Shown here: in pieces, positions 5,034 to 6,516 of the stretch
Numbering within the stretch: position 1 is the stretch's first letter
How the letters are laid out: each line of letters starts with the position of its first letter
NCBI GenBank assembly: GCA_023255165.1
Contig: JALRJD010000193.1
Coordinates: forward strand, 1-6,516
Length of the DNA: 6,516 nt
Reading direction: 5' to 3'
DNA from: Porticoccaceae bacterium
Lineage (GTDB): Bacteria; Pseudomonadota; Gammaproteobacteria; Pseudomonadales; Porticoccaceae
Translations under genes and position numbers: made by a program
Notes under the pieces: model-generated
The model's input: only the letters and a program-made list of their open reading frames with translations
Told to the model about the DNA's origin: nothing
The model's database searches: none

Positions 5034-5173
5034 AAAGGACTCCTTGAATTTTCACTTAGTTTATCACCGCCACCAACGCTGCTGGAGCCTGTTTAAGGCG
5101 CTTTAGTCCATTCGCATTACGCTAGCGCGGTTCGGATGCCGCTAGAATAGATCTACATTGAAAGGGGCACAGA
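5034..5173. promoter_or_regulatory. Divergent control region between the MaoC and SDR genes
   Basis: This 140-bp gap must hold the start signals for both the leftward MaoC gene and the rightward SDR pair. On the plus strand TAGAAT (5143-5148) is a 5/6 match to a -10 box 26 nt before the SDR start, but no convincing -35 lies at the right distance, which suggests activator dependence or a false match. On the minus strand only a weak extended -10 (TGATAAACT, near 5059-5067) is seen. The SDR Shine-Dalgarno AAAGGGG (5161-5167) is 6 nt from its ATG. Confidence 0.45.
5111..5145. repeat. 15-bp direct repeat at 20-bp spacing, operator candidate
   Basis: TTCGCATTACGCTAG (5111-5125) and TTCGGATGCCGCTAG (5131-5145) match at 12 of 15 positions, including the outer TTCG and CGCTAG. 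Their starts are 20 bp apart, close to two helical turns, so proteins bound to both would sit on nearly the same DNA face. The second copy overlaps the first bases of the -10-like TAGAAT. This placement fits a repressor or activator site for the SDR genes. No regulator gene is in the window to pair with it. Confidence 0.45.
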
Positions 5174-5950
5174 ATGGAATTATCAGCGCAGTCAGAGGGT
5201 CGTCTGCAGGGCAAGGTCGCTGTGGTGACTGGCGCCGCTCGCGGCGTGGGGTTTGCCACGGCGCAGCGCTTTTGCCAGGAGGGTGCAACGGTATTGATGA
5301 CCGACATTAATAGCGAGCAGGGTGAGGCGGCTGCGGCGCAAATCGGCGCACGGTTTATGGTGCTGGATGTGGCGCAGGAGTCTGATTGGCAGCGCTGTGC
5401 GGCATTGATCGCCGAGGATTACGGCAGGCTCGATATACTGGTTAACAACGCCGCCATACTGCGTTCCAGTGATATCTTGCAGGAGTCGCTGCAGCAGTGG
5501 CGAGAGATTATGGCGGTTAACGCCGATAGTGTATTCCTGTCCATTCACCACCTGTTGCCGATCATCACTGCCAGCGGTGCTGGCTCGATTATTAATATGT
5601 CGTCGTCCTCCGCGCTGATGGGTATGCCACATTTTTGCGCCTACACCGCGGCCAAAGCCGCAGTGCGCAATCTGACCATGAGCACAGCGGTACTGTGCAA
5701 GCAGCAGGGCAGTGGGGTACGCTGTAACTCGGTTCACCCGGATGGCATCAACACCAAGATGGCGCGTGAGATTGCTGCCGATATGCCAGCGGAAGTGATC
5801 GCAGGCTACCAGCGCACGGCGCCGTTTATTTGCCAGCCCGACGATGTTGCCAATACCCTGTTGTTTTTGGCCTCCGATGAGTCACGACATATCAATGGCG
5901 CAGCGATCTGTTTGGACAACACGGCGACCATTCATCCGCCTTACCTGTAG
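5174..5950 (+). CDS. Short-chain dehydrogenase/reductase, NAD-type classical SDR
   Basis: A complete 258-residue classical SDR, the usual length for the family, expected to interconvert a secondary alcohol and a ketone. The cofactor motif TGAARGVG is at 19-26. Asp44 at the end of the second strand (LMTDIN) predicts NAD rather than NADP. LVNNAA follows, then the catalytic tetrad Asn116, Ser144, Tyr157 and Lys161 (YTAAK). The segment CNSVHPDGINTKM is the normal post-active-site strand. The C-terminus, CLDNTATIHPPYL, departs from the common DGG ending, but the fold looks intact. AAAGGGG 6 nt upstream fixes the start. The next SDR begins 8 nt after its stop, so the two form an operon. In this setting a hydroxysteroid or other alicyclic alcohol dehydrogenase role is plausible but unproven. 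Confidence 0.93.
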   Translation: MELSAQSEGRLQGKVAVVTGAARGVGFATAQRFCQEGATVLMTDINSEQGEAAAAQIGARFMVLDVAQESDWQRCAALIAEDYGRLDILVNNAAILRSSDILQESLQQWREIMAVNADSVFLSIHHLLPIITASGAGSIINMSSSSALMGMPHFCAYTAAKAAVRNLTMSTAVLCKQQGSGVRCNSVHPDGINTKMAREIAADMPAEVIAGYQRTAPFICQPDDVANTLLFLASDESRHINGAAICLDNTATIHPPYL

Positions 5951-5958
5951 AGATTATT

Positions 5959-6516
5959 ATGAAACGATTTGAAGGACGTTGCGCAATCGTCACTGGTGGC
6001 GCCGGCAACATAGGCCAGGAGATTACCCGCTACCTGTTAAATGAAGGAGCCGATGTGGTTATCTGTGGCCGTCGTGAACCCGCCGAACCTGTAGTTGCAG
6101 GTGGTAAGCAAGCGCTGTTTGTGCAGGCGGATATTCGCCAGGCAGAGCAGTCACAGCGGGTGATTGATGCTGCGATAGCGGCCTTTGGGCGTCTCGATAT
6201 ACTGGTCAATAATGCCGGCGGCAGCCCACCGGTGGAGTCGGCAACGGCGTCGCCAGGCCTCACCGAGAAACTGGTGCAGCTTAATCTGATAGCGCCGCTG
6301 GTGATGTCGCAGCAGGCCTACGCCGCCCTTAGTGCCGGTGATGTGCCGGGCAGTATCGTCAATATTTCCAGTGTCAGTGCGGTGCGTTCCTCGCCTGGCA
6401 CGGTCGCCTATGGGGCTGCCAAAGCTGGCCTGCTAAATGCGACTCAGTCACTGGCTATGGAGTGGGGACCAAAGGTGCGGGTCAATGGCCTGGTGGTCGG
6501 GCTGGTTTATCACCCC
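5959..6516 (+). CDS. Second SDR, NADP-type, truncated by the window end
   Basis: The first 186 residues of a second classical SDR, open to the last base with no stop. About 60-80 residues are missing if it has the normal length. It shows TGGAGNIG (12-19), Arg38-Arg39 at the end of the second strand (CGRRE, predicting NADP), LVNNAGG (82-88), and the tetrad Asn109, Ser138, Tyr151 and Lys155 (YGAAK). The visible end, VRVNGLVVGLV, replaces the common VNxxxPG strand; I recall this from SDRs clustered with other lipid or ring catabolic genes. Only 8 nt separate it from the preceding stop, and the Shine-Dalgarno is weak (AGAG-like at most), so translational coupling to the first SDR is likely. The first ATG that preserves the N-terminal strand was chosen. 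The pair differ in sequence and cofactor residue, so they are not a recent duplication. Confidence 0.92.
   Translation, partial: MKRFEGRCAIVTGGAGNIGQEITRYLLNEGADVVICGRREPAEPVVAGGKQALFVQADIRQAEQSQRVIDAAIAAFGRLDILVNNAGGSPPVESATASPGLTEKLVQLNLIAPLVMSQQAYAALSAGDVPGSIVNISSVSAVRSSPGTVAYGAAKAGLLNATQSLAMEWGPKVRVNGLVVGLVYHP

Noticed and set aside
5192..5737. Minus-strand open frame of 181 residues inside the first SDR gene
   Set aside because: It is antisense to clear SDR motifs, with no recognisable domain or upstream signals.

Overview
The window reads as accessory, catabolic DNA from a proteobacterium, most likely a marine or freshwater gammaproteobacterium. That assignment is an inference from the moderate GC content, the Shine-Dalgarno-led bacterial gene layout and the protein families. 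No rRNA, tRNA, insertion sequence, integrase or CRISPR array is visible. All seven protein genes belong to redox or ring/acyl-modifying enzyme families.

Layout. Positions 1-269 are a non-coding leader built of short imperfect direct repeats (about 24 bp at 70-140 and 204-251, 16 bp at 240-271), with two small inverted repeats and a doubled ribosome-binding site. Then four genes run rightward: a KstD-like FAD dehydrogenase (270-1748), a SnoaL/NTF2-fold protein with BaiE-like residues (1762-2397), a single-domain Old Yellow Enzyme (2550-3635) and an atypical amidohydrolase-2 protein (3692-4561). Between the second and third genes, 2398-2549 holds a perfect 10-bp inverted repeat and a striking array of eight 15-bp tandem units that ends exactly at the Old Yellow Enzyme start codon. 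A MaoC-type hydratase (4575-5033) lies on the minus strand, convergent with the amidohydrolase gene. It is divergent from two rightward SDR genes (5174-5950 and 5959-6516, the latter cut by the window end). The 140-bp divergent gap carries a 20-bp-spaced direct repeat and a -10-like box.

How the genes may work together. An FAD desaturase, an NTF2-fold dehydratase candidate, an ene-reductase and two SDRs with opposite cofactor signatures (Asp for NAD, Arg for NADP) form a tool kit for oxidising, dehydrating and reducing a cyclic alcohol/ketone/enone. The MaoC hydratase would act on an acyl-CoA side chain or ring-opened product. The combination resembles the chemistry of bacterial steroid or bile-acid modification (KstD, BaiE, BaiCD, BaiA) without being a bai operon. 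The substrate cannot be read from the sequence; steroid, terpenoid or another alicyclic ketone are all possible. The points most worth following are the 15-bp array abutting a start codon, the amidohydrolase-fold protein lacking most canonical metal ligands, and the His/Ser active-site pair in the Old Yellow Enzyme.
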